Of a stretch of 64,000 nucleotides of DNA, positions 1 through 9,292 are shown piece after piece. The first letter of the stretch is position 1. Each line of letters starts with the position of its first letter. Both the position numbers and the translations under genes were made by a program. The notes beneath the pieces were generated by a model that was not told the DNA's origin, ran no database searches, and saw only the letters and a program-made list of their open reading frames with translations. The stretch is from Salegentibacter tibetensis (lineage in GTDB: Bacteria > Bacteroidota > Bacteroidia > Flavobacteriales > Flavobacteriaceae): NCBI RefSeq assembly GCF_020164485.1, contig NZ_JAIQZA010000014.1, positions 35,577-99,576 of the forward strand, written 5' to 3'.

Positions 1-890
1 GGCAAATTGAAGCTATCCAACCTGAAGTAATCATTATAGATTCTATACAAACCCTGCACAGCGATTATATTGAAAGCGCACCGGGTAGTATTTCCCAAAT
101 CAGGGAATGCACCGCTGAACTTATTAAATTCGCCAAAGAAACCAATACGCCTGTTATTTTAATTGGCCATATCACCAAAGAAGGCAGCATTGCCGGGCCA
201 AAAGTACTGGAACACATGGTAGACACCGTCTTGCAGTTTGAAGGCGACAGAAACCACGTGTACCGAATTCTACGCGCGCACAAAAATCGTTTCGGCTCTA
301 CCCACGAACTCGGTATTTACGAAATGCAGGGCAGCGGATTACGGGAAGTTTCCAATCCCTCGGAAATTCTAATCTCCAAAAACGACGAAGATCTAAGCGG
401 AACAGCAATTTCAGCCACTTTAGAAGGAATGCGGCCACTTATGATTGAAATTCAGGCCCTGGTTAGTACTGCGGTTTATGGAACTCCGCAACGTTCGGCA
501 ACGGGCTATAATGTAAAAAGACTGAATATGTTACTGGCGGTTTTAGAAAAACGTGCCGGTTTTAGATTGGGCGCGAAAGATGTTTTCCTGAATATTACCG
601 GCGGAATTAGCGTTGACGATCCCGCGATAGACCTTGCCGTGATCGCTGCGATTTTATCCTCAAATGAAGATATTTTTATTCAAAAGGATATCTGTTTTGC
701 CGCTGAAGTTGGACTAGCAGGAGAAATCAGGCCCGTTACCCGCATAGAACAACGAATTATGGAAGCCGAAAAACTCGGCTTTGCCGGAATTATGGTTTCT
801 AAGCAAAGTAAGATACCAAAATCAAACTTCAGTATCAATATTATAAAAGTGGCCAAAATTGAAGATGTGGTAAGCCATTTGTTTGAGTAG
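1..890 (+). CDS. radA: DNA repair protein RadA, C-terminal part (5' end outside window)
   Basis: RadA is a RecA-like ATPase that helps process recombination intermediates through branch migration. The frame is already open at base 3 and reads through the end of the ATPase core: a Walker B strand (VIIIDSIQT), the GHITKEGSIAGP segment, then the RadA signature KNRFGS. The last ~160 residues form the Lon/S16-like domain typical of RadA (LNITGGISVDDPAIDLAV). About 295 of the usual ~455 residues are inside the window; the N-terminal zinc finger and Walker A are missing only because the window starts here. An internal ATG at 216 is not the start, because conserved RadA sequence lies upstream of it. 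Family assignment is firm. Confidence 0.95.
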   Translation, partial: QIEAIQPEVIIIDSIQTLHSDYIESAPGSISQIRECTAELIKFAKETNTPVILIGHITKEGSIAGPKVLEHMVDTVLQFEGDRNHVYRILRAHKNRFGSTHELGIYEMQGSGLREVSNPSEILISKNDEDLSGTAISATLEGMRPLMIEIQALVSTAVYGTPQRSATGYNVKRLNMLLAVLEKRAGFRLGAKDVFLNITGGISVDDPAIDLAVIAAILSSNEDIFIQKDICFAAEVGLAGEIRPVTRIEQRIMEAEKLGFAGIMVSKQSKIPKSNFSINIIKVAKIEDVVSHLFE

Positions 891-913
891 ACTCTTTCTT
901 CCATTCTTTAATT

Positions 914-954
914 AACGAAAATATCGTAATTTAATTTGACTCAGAATTTTCGTT
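914..954 (+). promoter_or_regulatory. Inverted repeat upstream of the antitoxin-like gene (likely operator)
   Basis: Arms AACGAAAAT (914-922) and ATTTTCGTT (946-954) are perfect 9-bp inverted repeats. The right arm ends directly at the ATG of the next gene. Toxin-antitoxin operons are usually autorepressed through such palindromes, so an operator role is inferred from position only. Confidence 0.5.
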
Positions 955-1197
955 ATGAAAGCTGATGAATTGAAAAAGAAGATAATAGCCTATATTGATA
1001 ATGCCGAGCCGGAATTGTTGAATAAGCTTAGTGATGTGATAGAGAATTACCAGAAAACTAAGGCTGTTGCTTATACCATAGAAGGCAAACCTTTGACAAA
1101 AGGAGAGTATGAACAGGAATTGAAGATTGCCAAAAATGAAATTAAAAAGGGGAAATTTACAAGTCAGGAAGACTTAGAAAAAGAAGCTGAAACCTGA
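955..1197 (+). CDS. Small antitoxin-like protein (partner of RelE/ParE-type toxin remnant)
   Basis: An 80-residue, highly charged protein (MKADELKKKIIAYIDNAEPE...) lies 2 nt upstream of a RelE/ParE-like reading frame. Size, charge, the C-terminal acidic/lysine-rich segment (KGKFTSQEDLEKEAET) and the gene order antitoxin-toxin all fit a type II antitoxin, although I do not recognise a ParD, RelB or PHD motif by name. The similar segment LTKGEYEQELKIAKNEIKKG is common in Bacteroidota antitoxins. The downstream toxin is broken, so this gene may be an orphan antitoxin now. Function is inferred mainly from context. Confidence 0.7.
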   Translation: MKADELKKKIIAYIDNAEPELLNKLSDVIENYQKTKAVAYTIEGKPLTKGEYEQELKIAKNEIKKGKFTSQEDLEKEAET

Positions 1198-1199
1198 TA

Positions 1200-1496
1200 A
1201 TGGCTATGCTCAGGATAATTTGGTCTTCAACTGCAAAATTAAAACTTCAAAAAATACACGATTATTTCAAGTTTGAGAAAAAAAAGCCTCAGGGAGCAAA
1301 AGCTGTAATTCGGGACATTTTAAAAGCAAGTAGAGAAACCACCTTTCCGGAACAATATCAAATAGACGAAATAAACCCGAAATACCGCAGAATTATAATT
1401 CGGCATTATAAAATAATTTACGAAGAGGAAGATGCTAGTATTTAAATCTTAAGAATTTTTGATACCCGATAGAATCCGGAGAAGCTAAAAGATTGA
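1200..1496 (+). pseudogene. RelE/ParE-family toxin with two in-frame stop codons
   Basis: Reading from ATG 1200 gives MAMLRIIWSSTAKLKLQKIHDY..., a RelE/ParE fold start, and includes the family segment YRRIIIRHYKIIYEEED. The frame stops at TAA 1443-1445 after 81 residues. Continuing in the same frame gives ILRIFDTR, a TAG at 1470-1472, then NPEKLKD and a TGA at 1494-1496. The family normally ends in V/ILRIFDTRQNPEKL, so the conserved C-terminal strand lies beyond two nonsense codons; the second looks like CAG to TAG. The full read-through length (~98 codons) is the usual size. The 81-residue product would lack the last beta strand, and I infer it is inactive. Confidence 0.8.
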
Positions 1497-1556
1497 AAAA
1501 TCAACGCTTCTAATCTGGCACAATTACTGCTCCATATTGTCCGGAAACGAAAGACA

Positions 1557-2690
1557 ATGAAGCAGATAAAGATTTTAAGCCTATTTTTAATTTTAATTAT
1601 TTCCGGTTGCTCGCAAGTGAATAAAGCATCCGATTTTATTACCAATCCAACCTCAAAAGAACAGTATAAACGTGATTATAAAGTTTCAGATGAATTGTTC
1701 ACCATTTGGGAAAATTCCGCTGAAACCGCATTTCAGGATAGTGTAGTAATTAGTCTTCCCTATGCTGAAACCGGTAAATTTTTTCCTAAAAGTTTTTCGG
1801 TATATTCTTATGAAATTGAACTCCAACCCGGGGAAGTTTTCAATTTAAAAGTAGAAACCGATTCTACCAAACACCTCGTTTTTGTTGAACTTTTTGAAAA
1901 AACCGGAGATACCATTCCAAATTTCGAAAAGGTAAAATCCACCGAATTTCAGAAGAAAAATTTAAGTTTTGAAGCTGAAAAAGCTGCGACCTACAAAGTG
2001 GTAATCCAACCCGAAATTGAAGCAAATAGCCCGTTCACATTTAAAATGGAGAAAAATCCAGCTTATCTTTTTCCGGTAAGCGCAGGGGTTAATGCGAATG
2101 TACAAAGTTACTGGGGCGCAAATCGTGATGGTGGCGCGAGGAGCCACGAAGGGATTGATATTTTTGCAAAAAGGGGAACGCCCGTGGTAGCCGCAACAAA
2201 CGGAAGTATTGGTTATAAAGGCGAAAAGGGGCTTGGCGGCAAACAAGTTTGGCTGCGTGACCGCAAGCGTAAACAGTCGCTTTATTATGCGCATTTAGAT
2301 AGCATTGCGGATGTTTCCGGAAATGTAAAAAGGGGCGATACCATAGGTTTTGTAGGTAATACCGGAAATGCCAGGACCACGCCACCACACCTTCATTTTG
2401 GAATTTACAAAGGTTACCGCGGCGCGATAAATCCCTTGCATTTTGTGTATCAAACCAGTTTGATTGAAACCGATGCTGAAAGAATGGATAGTATTCCGCG
2501 CAACCTGATTGTTAATAGCATTACAGCCAATCTTAGAAATAAACCAACAACATCAAATTCCAGGATTTTAAGAACCTTAAAAGCCCTGGACACGATCCAA
2601 TTTCTAGGGAAAACAAACGAATGGTTTCATATTAGGACCTTTGCAAATAAAGCTTCTTATATCCACCAAAGTTTGGTGAGACCAATTTAA
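1557..2690 (+). CDS. M23-family peptidase lipoprotein with C-terminal SH3-like domain
   Basis: This is a probable cell-wall-acting (or inactive regulatory) metallopeptidase of the LytM/M23 family in the envelope. Residues 1-18 are a lipoprotein signal with lipobox ISGC. Residues ~40-170 form an N-terminal beta-rich region. The M23 core follows, with SHEGIDIFAKRGTPV near residue 196 and the metal-binding PPHLHFGIY near 277; both Zn-ligand motifs are intact. The final ~60 residues (LIVNSITANLRNKPTTSN...) look like a bacterial SH3 domain that could bind peptidoglycan. The gene stands alone between the toxin remnant and a convergent reductase gene. The family is clear; the exact substrate bond is not. 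Confidence 0.9.
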   Translation: MKQIKILSLFLILIISGCSQVNKASDFITNPTSKEQYKRDYKVSDELFTIWENSAETAFQDSVVISLPYAETGKFFPKSFSVYSYEIELQPGEVFNLKVETDSTKHLVFVELFEKTGDTIPNFEKVKSTEFQKKNLSFEAEKAATYKVVIQPEIEANSPFTFKMEKNPAYLFPVSAGVNANVQSYWGANRDGGARSHEGIDIFAKRGTPVVAATNGSIGYKGEKGLGGKQVWLRDRKRKQSLYYAHLDSIADVSGNVKRGDTIGFVGNTGNARTTPPHLHFGIYKGYRGAINPLHFVYQTSLIETDAERMDSIPRNLIVNSITANLRNKPTTSNSRILRTLKALDTIQFLGKTNEWFHIRTFANKASYIHQSLVRPI

Positions 2691-2696
2691 TTTTTG

Positions 2697-2724
2697 CGTC
2701 ATCCTGAATTTATTTCAGGATCTA
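2697..2724. repeat. Short palindromic intergenic repeat (half-unit of the ~100-bp repeat family)
   Basis: CGTCATCCTGAATTTATTTC followed by AGGATCTAA forms a small hairpin (ATCCTGAA/TTCAGGAT). It corresponds to the left half of the 101-bp elements at 21883 and 31002. It sits between convergent genes and may act as a terminator; that role is inferred. Confidence 0.6.
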
Positions 2725-2743
2725 ATTCTCTAGAATTATAATT

Positions 2744-3781
2744 TTATGGCGCAGGATTAGGATATGTTTCGTGAACTTCGTTTATAGCTTCCAAAACTTC
2801 TGCCGAAAGTTCTACATCTATACTTCCAATATTTTCTTCCAATTGTTTTATTGAAGTCGCGCCAATAATATTACTGGTTACAAAAGGACGAGTATTCACA
2901 AAAGCCAGGGACATTTGCGCGAAACTCAAATTATGCTTTTTAGCGATTTCGCTATAAGCACGGGTGGCTTTTACTGCCTGCTCTCCAGAGTATCTTTTAT
3001 ATTGCAGAAATAACCCCAACCTTGAATTTGGTTGAATTCCTTCTAAATGTTTCCCGCTTAAAGTCCCCATTCCCAATGGCGAATAAGGGAATAATCCAAC
3101 ATTCTCTCGATGAAGCACTTCAGTTAGCCCAATTTCGTCTTTTCGGTTAAGTAAATTATACGGATTTTGTACCGTGATCATTTTTGGCAGATCGTGCTTT
3201 CTGCTTTCTTCCAGGAAACGCATAACTCCGTATGGAGTTTCATTAGACAAACCGACCTGGCGGATTTTTCCTTCTTTTATAAAGCCATCCAAAGTTTCCA
3301 ATACTTCTTTGAAATTTTCTTCCCAGGCTTCATCTTTATCGTACTCATACCCCCTTTGTCCGAAAAAATTTGTGTTACGTTCGGGCCAATGTAACTGGTA
3401 AAGATCTATATAATCTGTTTGTAATCTTTTTAGACTCTTATGCAACGCATCGGTTATCGCTCCTTTAGAAAACCCTAGATTCTCTCGAATATGTTTCATA
3501 GGATCTCCCGGCCCAACCACTTTTGAAGCCAGTATTACATCTTCTCTTCTTCCCGATTTCTTAAACCAGGAACCAATGATTTCTTCGGTACTGCCCTGGG
3601 TTTCTGCTTTTCCCGGTATGGAATACATTTCAGCCGTATCAAGGAAATTCACTCCTTTTTCTAATGCAAATTCTATTTGATTGTGACCTTCAGCTTCAGT
3701 GTTTTGTTGACCCCAGGTCATCGTGCCCAGGCAAATTTTACTAACTTTTATATCCGTGTTTGGGAGCTTGGTATATCTCAT
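2744..3781 (-). CDS. Aldo/keto reductase (Tas-like)
   Basis: This is an NADP-dependent aldo-keto reductase of the Tas/YghZ-like group, a (beta/alpha)8 barrel of 345 residues that reduces aldehydes or ketones; the natural substrate is unknown. The family tetrad is visible: Asp and Tyr in FLDTAEMYS, Lys in LASKVVG, His in YQLHWPE. Cofactor-binding segments IGATSIKQLEENI and FPYSPLGMGTL are also present. The start is set at the ATG giving MRYTKLPNTDIKVSK; the only longer start is a TTG. It is transcribed away from the OmpA-like gene to its right with a 21-nt gap, so both may share a message. Confidence 0.9.
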   Translation of the reverse strand: MRYTKLPNTDIKVSKICLGTMTWGQQNTEAEGHNQIEFALEKGVNFLDTAEMYSIPGKAETQGSTEEIIGSWFKKSGRREDVILASKVVGPGDPMKHIRENLGFSKGAITDALHKSLKRLQTDYIDLYQLHWPERNTNFFGQRGYEYDKDEAWEENFKEVLETLDGFIKEGKIRQVGLSNETPYGVMRFLEESRKHDLPKMITVQNPYNLLNRKDEIGLTEVLHRENVGLFPYSPLGMGTLSGKHLEGIQPNSRLGLFLQYKRYSGEQAVKATRAYSEIAKKHNLSFAQMSLAFVNTRPFVTSNIIGATSIKQLEENIGSIDVELSAEVLEAINEVHETYPNPAP

Positions 3782-3802
3782 ATTTTTTTTCAAAAATTGT
3801 AT

Positions 3803-4750
3803 TTATTCTTCGCTAAGCAATTTAGTAACCTCATCTAATTTTGGTGTTAAAATCACTTCGATTCTTCGGTTTTTTGCTTTGCCTTCAGCAGTTTCATTAG
3901 TAGCTATGGGCGCATATTCCCCACGGCCGGCCGCGGTTAAATTCTGTGGATCAATATTATCATTTTCCTTTAAAATCTGTACAATAGAAGTTGCTCTCTT
4001 GGTAGAAAGATCCCAGTTATCATTTAATGGGCCGCTCCCGCCGTAAGGTACATTATCGGTATGGCCTTCAATTAAAACGGCGATATCCGGATTTTGAGCC
4101 AAAACCTGGCCTAATTGTTTCACGGCCAGTCTACCTTCATTATTTACAGCCCAACTTCCGGAGCTAAACAATAACTTATTTTCCATAGAGACATAAACTT
4201 TACCATCGCGTTGCTCTACGGTTAAACCTTTGCCTTCAAAATTGGTCAGGGCCTTTGAGATCGCATCTTTTAAAGCGTTCATTTTAGCATCTTTAGCGGC
4301 GATTAATTCTTCTAATTCATCCACCCTTCTGGAGCGTGCATCAAGGTCACGTTGCAATTTATTTAACCTCGCCTGCTCTGCTACAAGTGCCTGCTCCTTT
4401 TCTTCTAATTCGGCAAGTAGTTGACGGTTTTGTCGGGAATTTTCGGCAATAGCGGCAGAGCTATTATCTTCTAAAGCATCATAAGAATTTTTAAGCGTGG
4501 CGTAATTCTTTCGAGAGCTTTCCAACTCATCTTTTAAACGATCTCTTTCAGCCGTGGCTTCAGCGTAATCTTTTTTTAATGTTGAATATTCTTCATCTAA
4601 ATTTCGATATTTCTCTAGTTCAGATTGTGTAGTTCGGTTTTCACGTTTTAAATCGGCGTGCCTGCCTTCAAGTTCCTTGTATTTTTTCGAGGACACACAG
4701 GAAGTTAACATAAAAACTGCTGAAACAGCTAAAACAATTATTTTTTTCAT
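3803..4750 (-). CDS. OmpA-family lipoprotein with coiled coil
   Basis: This is a peptidoglycan-associated outer-membrane-linked protein of 315 residues. From the chosen ATG the protein begins MKKIIVLAVSAVFMLTSC, a lipoprotein signal with lipobox LTSC; a longer reading adds only 12 unlikely residues upstream. Residues ~30-170 are a long charged coiled coil (ELEEKEQALVAEQARLNKLQ). Residues ~195-310 are the OmpA/MotB peptidoglycan-binding domain, with IEGHTDNVPYGG, LSTKRATSIV and the closing NRRIEVIL. This architecture is common in Bacteroidota envelope proteins that tether the outer membrane to the wall. No beta-barrel domain is present. Confidence 0.92.
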   Translation of the reverse strand: MKKIIVLAVSAVFMLTSCVSSKKYKELEGRHADLKRENRTTQSELEKYRNLDEEYSTLKKDYAEATAERDRLKDELESSRKNYATLKNSYDALEDNSSAAIAENSRQNRQLLAELEEKEQALVAEQARLNKLQRDLDARSRRVDELEELIAAKDAKMNALKDAISKALTNFEGKGLTVEQRDGKVYVSMENKLLFSSGSWAVNNEGRLAVKQLGQVLAQNPDIAVLIEGHTDNVPYGGSGPLNDNWDLSTKRATSIVQILKENDNIDPQNLTAAGRGEYAPIATNETAEGKAKNRRIEVILTPKLDEVTKLLSEE

Positions 4751-4873
4751 AAGGGTAGTTTTTAATTCAATCGTATCTTTCAACAATGTTTTTTATTTCT
4801 AGTTTCCTGCGAGGTTTTTTATACCTCGTAGATATACCTACAAAACTTTAAAAGCCTTGCAGGATCGTATCTC

Positions 4874-5644
4874 TTAAAAATCTGATTCCAGTTCTACCAA
4901 AACAGGACAGTGATCGCTGTGTTTGGCTTCAGGTAATATAACGGCGCGTTTTAGTTTTTCTTGCAAAGGCTTGGCCACCAAATTATAATCTATACGCCAG
5001 CCTTTATTGTTGGCGCGCGCATTAGCCCGGTAACTCCACCACGAATAATTGTCGCCCTCCTCATTAAAATGCCTGAAAGAGTCTATAAATCCGCTTTTCA
5101 TAAAACTGTCTATCCACTCTCGTTCTACCGGCAAAAACCCGGAAACATTTCTAAGCCGGACAGGATCGTGAATATCTATGGCTTCATGACAAATATTATA
5201 ATCTCCGCAAATTATTAAATTGGGAAAATCCTTTTTTACTTCATCAACATATTGCTGAAAATCGTCCATAAACTGGAGTTTGTGCTCTAAACGAGCAATA
5301 TTAGTCCCTGAAGGCAAATACAAACTTATGATGGAAAAATCCTCAAAATCAGCACGAATCGTCCTGCCTTCAAAATCCATATAATCTATGCCGGTACCGT
5401 ATTCAATATGTAAAGGTTTGTGTTTACTTAAAATCGCAACACCGCTGTAGCCCTTCTTCTGCGCCGGGTACCAGTAATGATAAGGATAACCGGCCTCTTT
5501 AAAATCATCGAGGTTTAATTGCTCTGGATTCGCTTTTATCTCCTGAAGACAAACCACATCTGGATTTGCCTGTTGTACCCAATCTAAAAAGCCTTTTCTT
5601 ACGGCAGCTCTAATTCCGTTTACGTTATAGGAAATGATCTTCAT
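4874..5644 (-). CDS. xth: Exodeoxyribonuclease III (AP endonuclease)
   Basis: This 256-residue member of the ExoIII/APE1 family cuts DNA at abasic sites and removes 3' blocking groups in base excision repair. Family landmarks in order are MKIISYNVNGIRAA, VVCLQEIKA (metal-binding Glu), YSGVAILSK, LPSGTN, ICGDYNICHEAIDIHDP (catalytic Asp-Asn pair), WWSYRANARANNKGWRIDY and SDHCPVLVEL (catalytic Asp-His). The start used is the ATG giving MKIISYN; three extra N-terminal residues are possible. It is probably an independent transcription unit. Assignment is firm. Confidence 0.95.
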   Translation of the reverse strand: MKIISYNVNGIRAAVRKGFLDWVQQANPDVVCLQEIKANPEQLNLDDFKEAGYPYHYWYPAQKKGYSGVAILSKHKPLHIEYGTGIDYMDFEGRTIRADFEDFSIISLYLPSGTNIARLEHKLQFMDDFQQYVDEVKKDFPNLIICGDYNICHEAIDIHDPVRLRNVSGFLPVEREWIDSFMKSGFIDSFRHFNEEGDNYSWWSYRANARANNKGWRIDYNLVAKPLQEKLKRAVILPEAKHSDHCPVLVELESDF

Positions 5645-5684
5645 TAAAGTCAATTTTCCTCAAAAATAAGGCTAAATGCAAGAT

Positions 5685-6236
5685 TTACAAGTTGGATTGC
5701 TGAATTTCCAACAGCTTTTTAGCTTGCTGAAAGTGCCGCTGTTCGTGAGCCAGAATAATTTTAAAGGCGGCATCGAGCTTATATACAATTTTAGGATTTG
5801 CGGGCGAAGAAATAACCACGTTTTGCTTCAGCAAATCTTCAGACGCTAAAATCTTTTCTTTTAGTTTTTCCTGATGCTCCATAAACCTGCTCAAAATATC
5901 TTCTGAAAGCCTACTTTCGGAAGGTTTCCAGATAGAAAATGTTTTGGTTTTTTTGGTAGTATCAGGCTGCACCGATTTTAAAATTGCATTTCCAAAGAAA
6001 TTTACCAAAAAACCGAATTTCGCCGTGAATGGCTTTTTATAATCTTTATTCCGAAGCTTATCAATTATTGGAAAATACGACTCATTTATCAAAATAAGGT
6101 GCTCCAAATTTTGAGCAATACTCCAGGTATCGGCATCCGGTTTCCAGTGAATTTCACGTTCACTGAGTTTGCCAAATGTCTTGTTGAATTTTAGCGTAAG
6201 TTCATCTAATCTATTTATAAAACCTTGCGTTTTCAC
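5685..6236 (-). CDS. DinB-family protein
   Basis: A 183-residue four-helix-bundle protein of the DinB/YfiT superfamily, which often includes metal-dependent thiol transferases. The putative metal-ligand histidines are placed as in the family: WSIAQNLEHLILINESYF in helix 2 and ILAHEQRHFQQAKKLLE near the C-terminus (His in AHEQRH). The conserved W-K/P-DADTWS motif precedes helix 2. The substrate cannot be read from the sequence. It lies 28 nt downstream of the T9SS protein gene on the same strand, with no obvious functional link. Confidence 0.85.
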   Translation of the reverse strand: MKTQGFINRLDELTLKFNKTFGKLSEREIHWKPDADTWSIAQNLEHLILINESYFPIIDKLRNKDYKKPFTAKFGFLVNFFGNAILKSVQPDTTKKTKTFSIWKPSESRLSEDILSRFMEHQEKLKEKILASEDLLKQNVVISSPANPKIVYKLDAAFKIILAHEQRHFQQAKKLLEIQQSNL

Positions 6237-6263
6237 CTGGTAAAAGTTATAAGTTAAATATAA

Positions 6264-9230
6264 CTATTTTACAATAAACCGCTTAACTTTTCCTACTTCC
6301 CTCGTTCCCATTCTTACCAGGTAAACGCCCCGGGCTGCATAAGACATATCCAATTCATAAACGTAACCTGTGCCATTATTTTCTACCTGATTTTCTAACA
6401 TTTTCTGTCCTAAAACATTATGAATAGTAATTCTTAAGGTTTCTTCATAATCGGTTTCCATGATGATTCTAAACTGTTTATTTTCTTCGGAAACCACTAC
6501 CAGTTCAGCTTCGTTTAAGATAAAATCCTCAATATCTAAAGTAGAATCGGTGATATTTACCGAATAATCGTGGGTGGTACCATATTCCATTACTTCACAG
6601 GGGTTGTTGAGATCACCATCAAAACTGGTATCTCCAGCCCTAATACGCATAAGATGTTGCCCCAATGGTGCATCTACCGGAATACTAAAATCATAAGAAT
6701 GCCAGGAATTTTCAGTAGGGATAACTTCAGAAGTGATTACGCGTTCGTTATCATCAAAAACAGCATCGTCATTGAAATCTATCCACATTGAAAATTGTTC
6801 GTTATCCTCTTCAGCGAAATGAGATTGCACCGAAACCGTAAAATCGCTTTGTGAACGATCTAAAGTAGCTGCTAAACCTATAAAATCGGCATAACCATTT
6901 CCGCAGGGGATACGTTCATTAAGGACATCTTCCAATTCAAAAGATGAAATTCCATCGCCAAAACTACAATCAGATCCTTCAGGAATACAATCTAAATTAG
7001 CTACAGATTTTACGCTTGTATCGTTGCTGGGATCAAAATCGTTTTCCAACCTGGTGCCGCCGGTAATTCTATAACTTCCGGAAGGCGAAATATCTGCAGT
7101 TTCATTGAACGTATATACTTCAAGACCTCCTACTTCTAAAGTGCCATTAAAGACTTCTCTTACCGGAGTGTTATTTCCTATTTGATAAAAAACGGGTATA
7201 TCTTGTTGTGGTTCGCCCCCAAAATTTTCTATACTCACAGTTACTTCTTCTGAAGTTCCCAAACTCTCCCCTGTTTGCGGTGCATCAATTGAAGTTACCC
7301 CAACATCCTTAGGTGGTAAATTACGAACTGAAGTGAGCAATGTATCATTTTCAACATTTTCATCGCCTTCTAAATTGGTACTAAAGAGGAAGTCATAGGT
7401 TTGCCCAACCTCAGAAAGATCGGCGGTTTCAGAAAAAGTGAATTCAGCAGAACTTGTTGCACCAATGCTTTCTTCAAAAGTCTGGGTCACTTCAGGACCA
7501 CCATCAATACTATAGCTTACTTCAAAATTAGACTGCGCATTGCGGCCATAATTTCTAATTCTTATAGTAATTTCCTCATTTGCACCTAAACTTGAGTCTT
7601 GCGGACTAATTAATGAGACCACACCAAGATCATTATCAAAATCTGGGGCAATTTTAAACACCCCTACATGATTTTTTCTTTCCTGTCCTACAAAATACTC
7701 GCCATTGTGCCAGAAGGTGAGTCCATCAGCTGCATCTACGCTTAAATGTGCATAGTCACCATATCTTGAATTAGGATTAGGACTTTCTCCTTCAACAATA
7801 CTTTGCTCCTCTATAGTCATAATTCCCGGCTCATCATTATGATATCTACCGGTATAACGGATTGAAGGAAAAACCGGGTTTTGCGGATTATCATTTAAAA
7901 CTGTATAGCCCAGAGCTATATTCCCTGCCTCATCCATACCAATACTCCCACTAAATCGATCACTATTATCTGGCGCGTAAGTTCCTTCCTGGTAAACACT
8001 CCAGGGACCACCATCGTTTTGCTGGCGTAGCTCATACCAGCGTATACCTGCGTGCTCTGCTGCACTAGGATCTATATCTACTACAAAGTTCATCACCACG
8101 GCATTATAATTTGGAAATCGCCTGTAGGTGGTCATATACATCATTGTAGCCTGCAGTGCATCAACATCTGGAGTATCATTACCCGGCTGTGAAAGATTAG
8201 AAAAAGAGCCTCCATCAAAGGTGGCTATAAATGGCGAAACACCATCGCCGGCCCCTAATTCCTGGGATTCTGAAATCGTTGAGTTTGAAGGATTACTCCA
8301 ATCTACATTAATGAGCCAAAGCTTTAAATGATCTTCATTAACTCCTGCCCATGAATCGTCCTGAAGATAGATTATTGGCGAATTTCCTCGCGGCGGCAAT
8401 TCCTCTCCAATTGCTGAAAAGCCAGCCGGACTGTAAAATCCGTTGGTTCTGATTCCCGGCAATGGAAATGACATAATTTGTGCCGTTCCCCCGTTAAGCA
8501 TTTGGTCTCTTTCTAATGCATAAACTACCTGACTGGTAGCCGCTGATCTGGAATTTTTATTGGTTGTAATATAATACCCATCTCCCCAAACCGAAATCTT
8601 TGGATAATCTGGCAATACTCCGTTCGTGGTAAAGCGGTAAGTATACCAGCCATCGTTTATCGGGTCTGGACCCTGGGATACGGCAATTAAAAAACTTTGT
8701 GGAGTATCGCTAAACTGAGAAATTATAAATCGGTCGGCAAATTCATCATATAATACTATTGGATCTCCAAGGGTTTCATTGGTGAACTCTCCTCCAATAC
8801 TAGCCAGGGAAGCTGGCTCCATAATTTGATTCCCGGATTTATCAAAAACTGAAAAAGCAGAATTCCATCCATTTACGTAGTGGTTAGGACCTGCAGATCC
8901 AGTAGGATCTGTAGGTGTAGCTTGTGTAGAAGCGGCTTCAAAAGTAAAATATGGCGCTTTCACAGAAATTTCTCCCATTTTTTCTTGAAGCGCATCATCC
9001 TTGGTTTTTGGCAAACCTTTTCCCGGCACTATTTTATTAATTCCCCGGTTCCTGGGATTATAGATCTTAAATTCCGTAGCAGGAGGAATTAATTTTCTCT
9101 TAGCCATTGCAGAAGAAGGTACCGCTTTGGCAGAGTCTATATAAACCGGGCCGGAGGTTTCCCTCTCCTGCCCCACAAATATGGAGTGGAAACCAAAAAT
9201 TAGAACTAAAAGGAATATAATTTTTTTCAT
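6264..9230 (-). CDS. Large secreted protein with GEVED-like domain and type IX secretion sorting tail
   Basis: A 988-residue secreted protein. From the ATG at 9230 it begins with a signal peptide (MKKIIFLLVLIFGFHSIFVG); a longer reading adds 20 residues that spoil the signal. Residues ~80-540 form a beta-propeller-like region around sequences such as DRFIISQFSDTPQSFLIAVS. Two CARDB/Ig-like repeats follow, each with NYG(R/G)NAQ/GEPQ-type phrasing and paired D-V/L-GV-SL openings. A GEVED-type domain comes next (MWIDFNDDAVFDDNERVIT, LMRIRAGDTS). The last ~80 residues match the T9SS type A sorting signal (ENKQFRIIME..., LGQKMLENQV, GVYLVRMGT, KRFIVK). It is probably released to, or anchored on, the cell surface by the gliding-associated secretion system; the ligand or substrate is unknown. 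Confidence 0.88.
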   Translation of the reverse strand: MKKIIFLLVLIFGFHSIFVGQERETSGPVYIDSAKAVPSSAMAKRKLIPPATEFKIYNPRNRGINKIVPGKGLPKTKDDALQEKMGEISVKAPYFTFEAASTQATPTDPTGSAGPNHYVNGWNSAFSVFDKSGNQIMEPASLASIGGEFTNETLGDPIVLYDEFADRFIISQFSDTPQSFLIAVSQGPDPINDGWYTYRFTTNGVLPDYPKISVWGDGYYITTNKNSRSAATSQVVYALERDQMLNGGTAQIMSFPLPGIRTNGFYSPAGFSAIGEELPPRGNSPIIYLQDDSWAGVNEDHLKLWLINVDWSNPSNSTISESQELGAGDGVSPFIATFDGGSFSNLSQPGNDTPDVDALQATMMYMTTYRRFPNYNAVVMNFVVDIDPSAAEHAGIRWYELRQQNDGGPWSVYQEGTYAPDNSDRFSGSIGMDEAGNIALGYTVLNDNPQNPVFPSIRYTGRYHNDEPGIMTIEEQSIVEGESPNPNSRYGDYAHLSVDAADGLTFWHNGEYFVGQERKNHVGVFKIAPDFDNDLGVVSLISPQDSSLGANEEITIRIRNYGRNAQSNFEVSYSIDGGPEVTQTFEESIGATSSAEFTFSETADLSEVGQTYDFLFSTNLEGDENVENDTLLTSVRNLPPKDVGVTSIDAPQTGESLGTSEEVTVSIENFGGEPQQDIPVFYQIGNNTPVREVFNGTLEVGGLEVYTFNETADISPSGSYRITGGTRLENDFDPSNDTSVKSVANLDCIPEGSDCSFGDGISSFELEDVLNERIPCGNGYADFIGLAATLDRSQSDFTVSVQSHFAEEDNEQFSMWIDFNDDAVFDDNERVITSEVIPTENSWHSYDFSIPVDAPLGQHLMRIRAGDTSFDGDLNNPCEVMEYGTTHDYSVNITDSTLDIEDFILNEAELVVVSEENKQFRIIMETDYEETLRITIHNVLGQKMLENQVENNGTGYVYELDMSYAARGVYLVRMGTREVGKVKRFIVK

Positions 9231-9292
9231 TTTTACGTGACTTCTTCTTTTACTTTCTAAAAATAATGATTCTATGCTTATCAAAAACAAAA

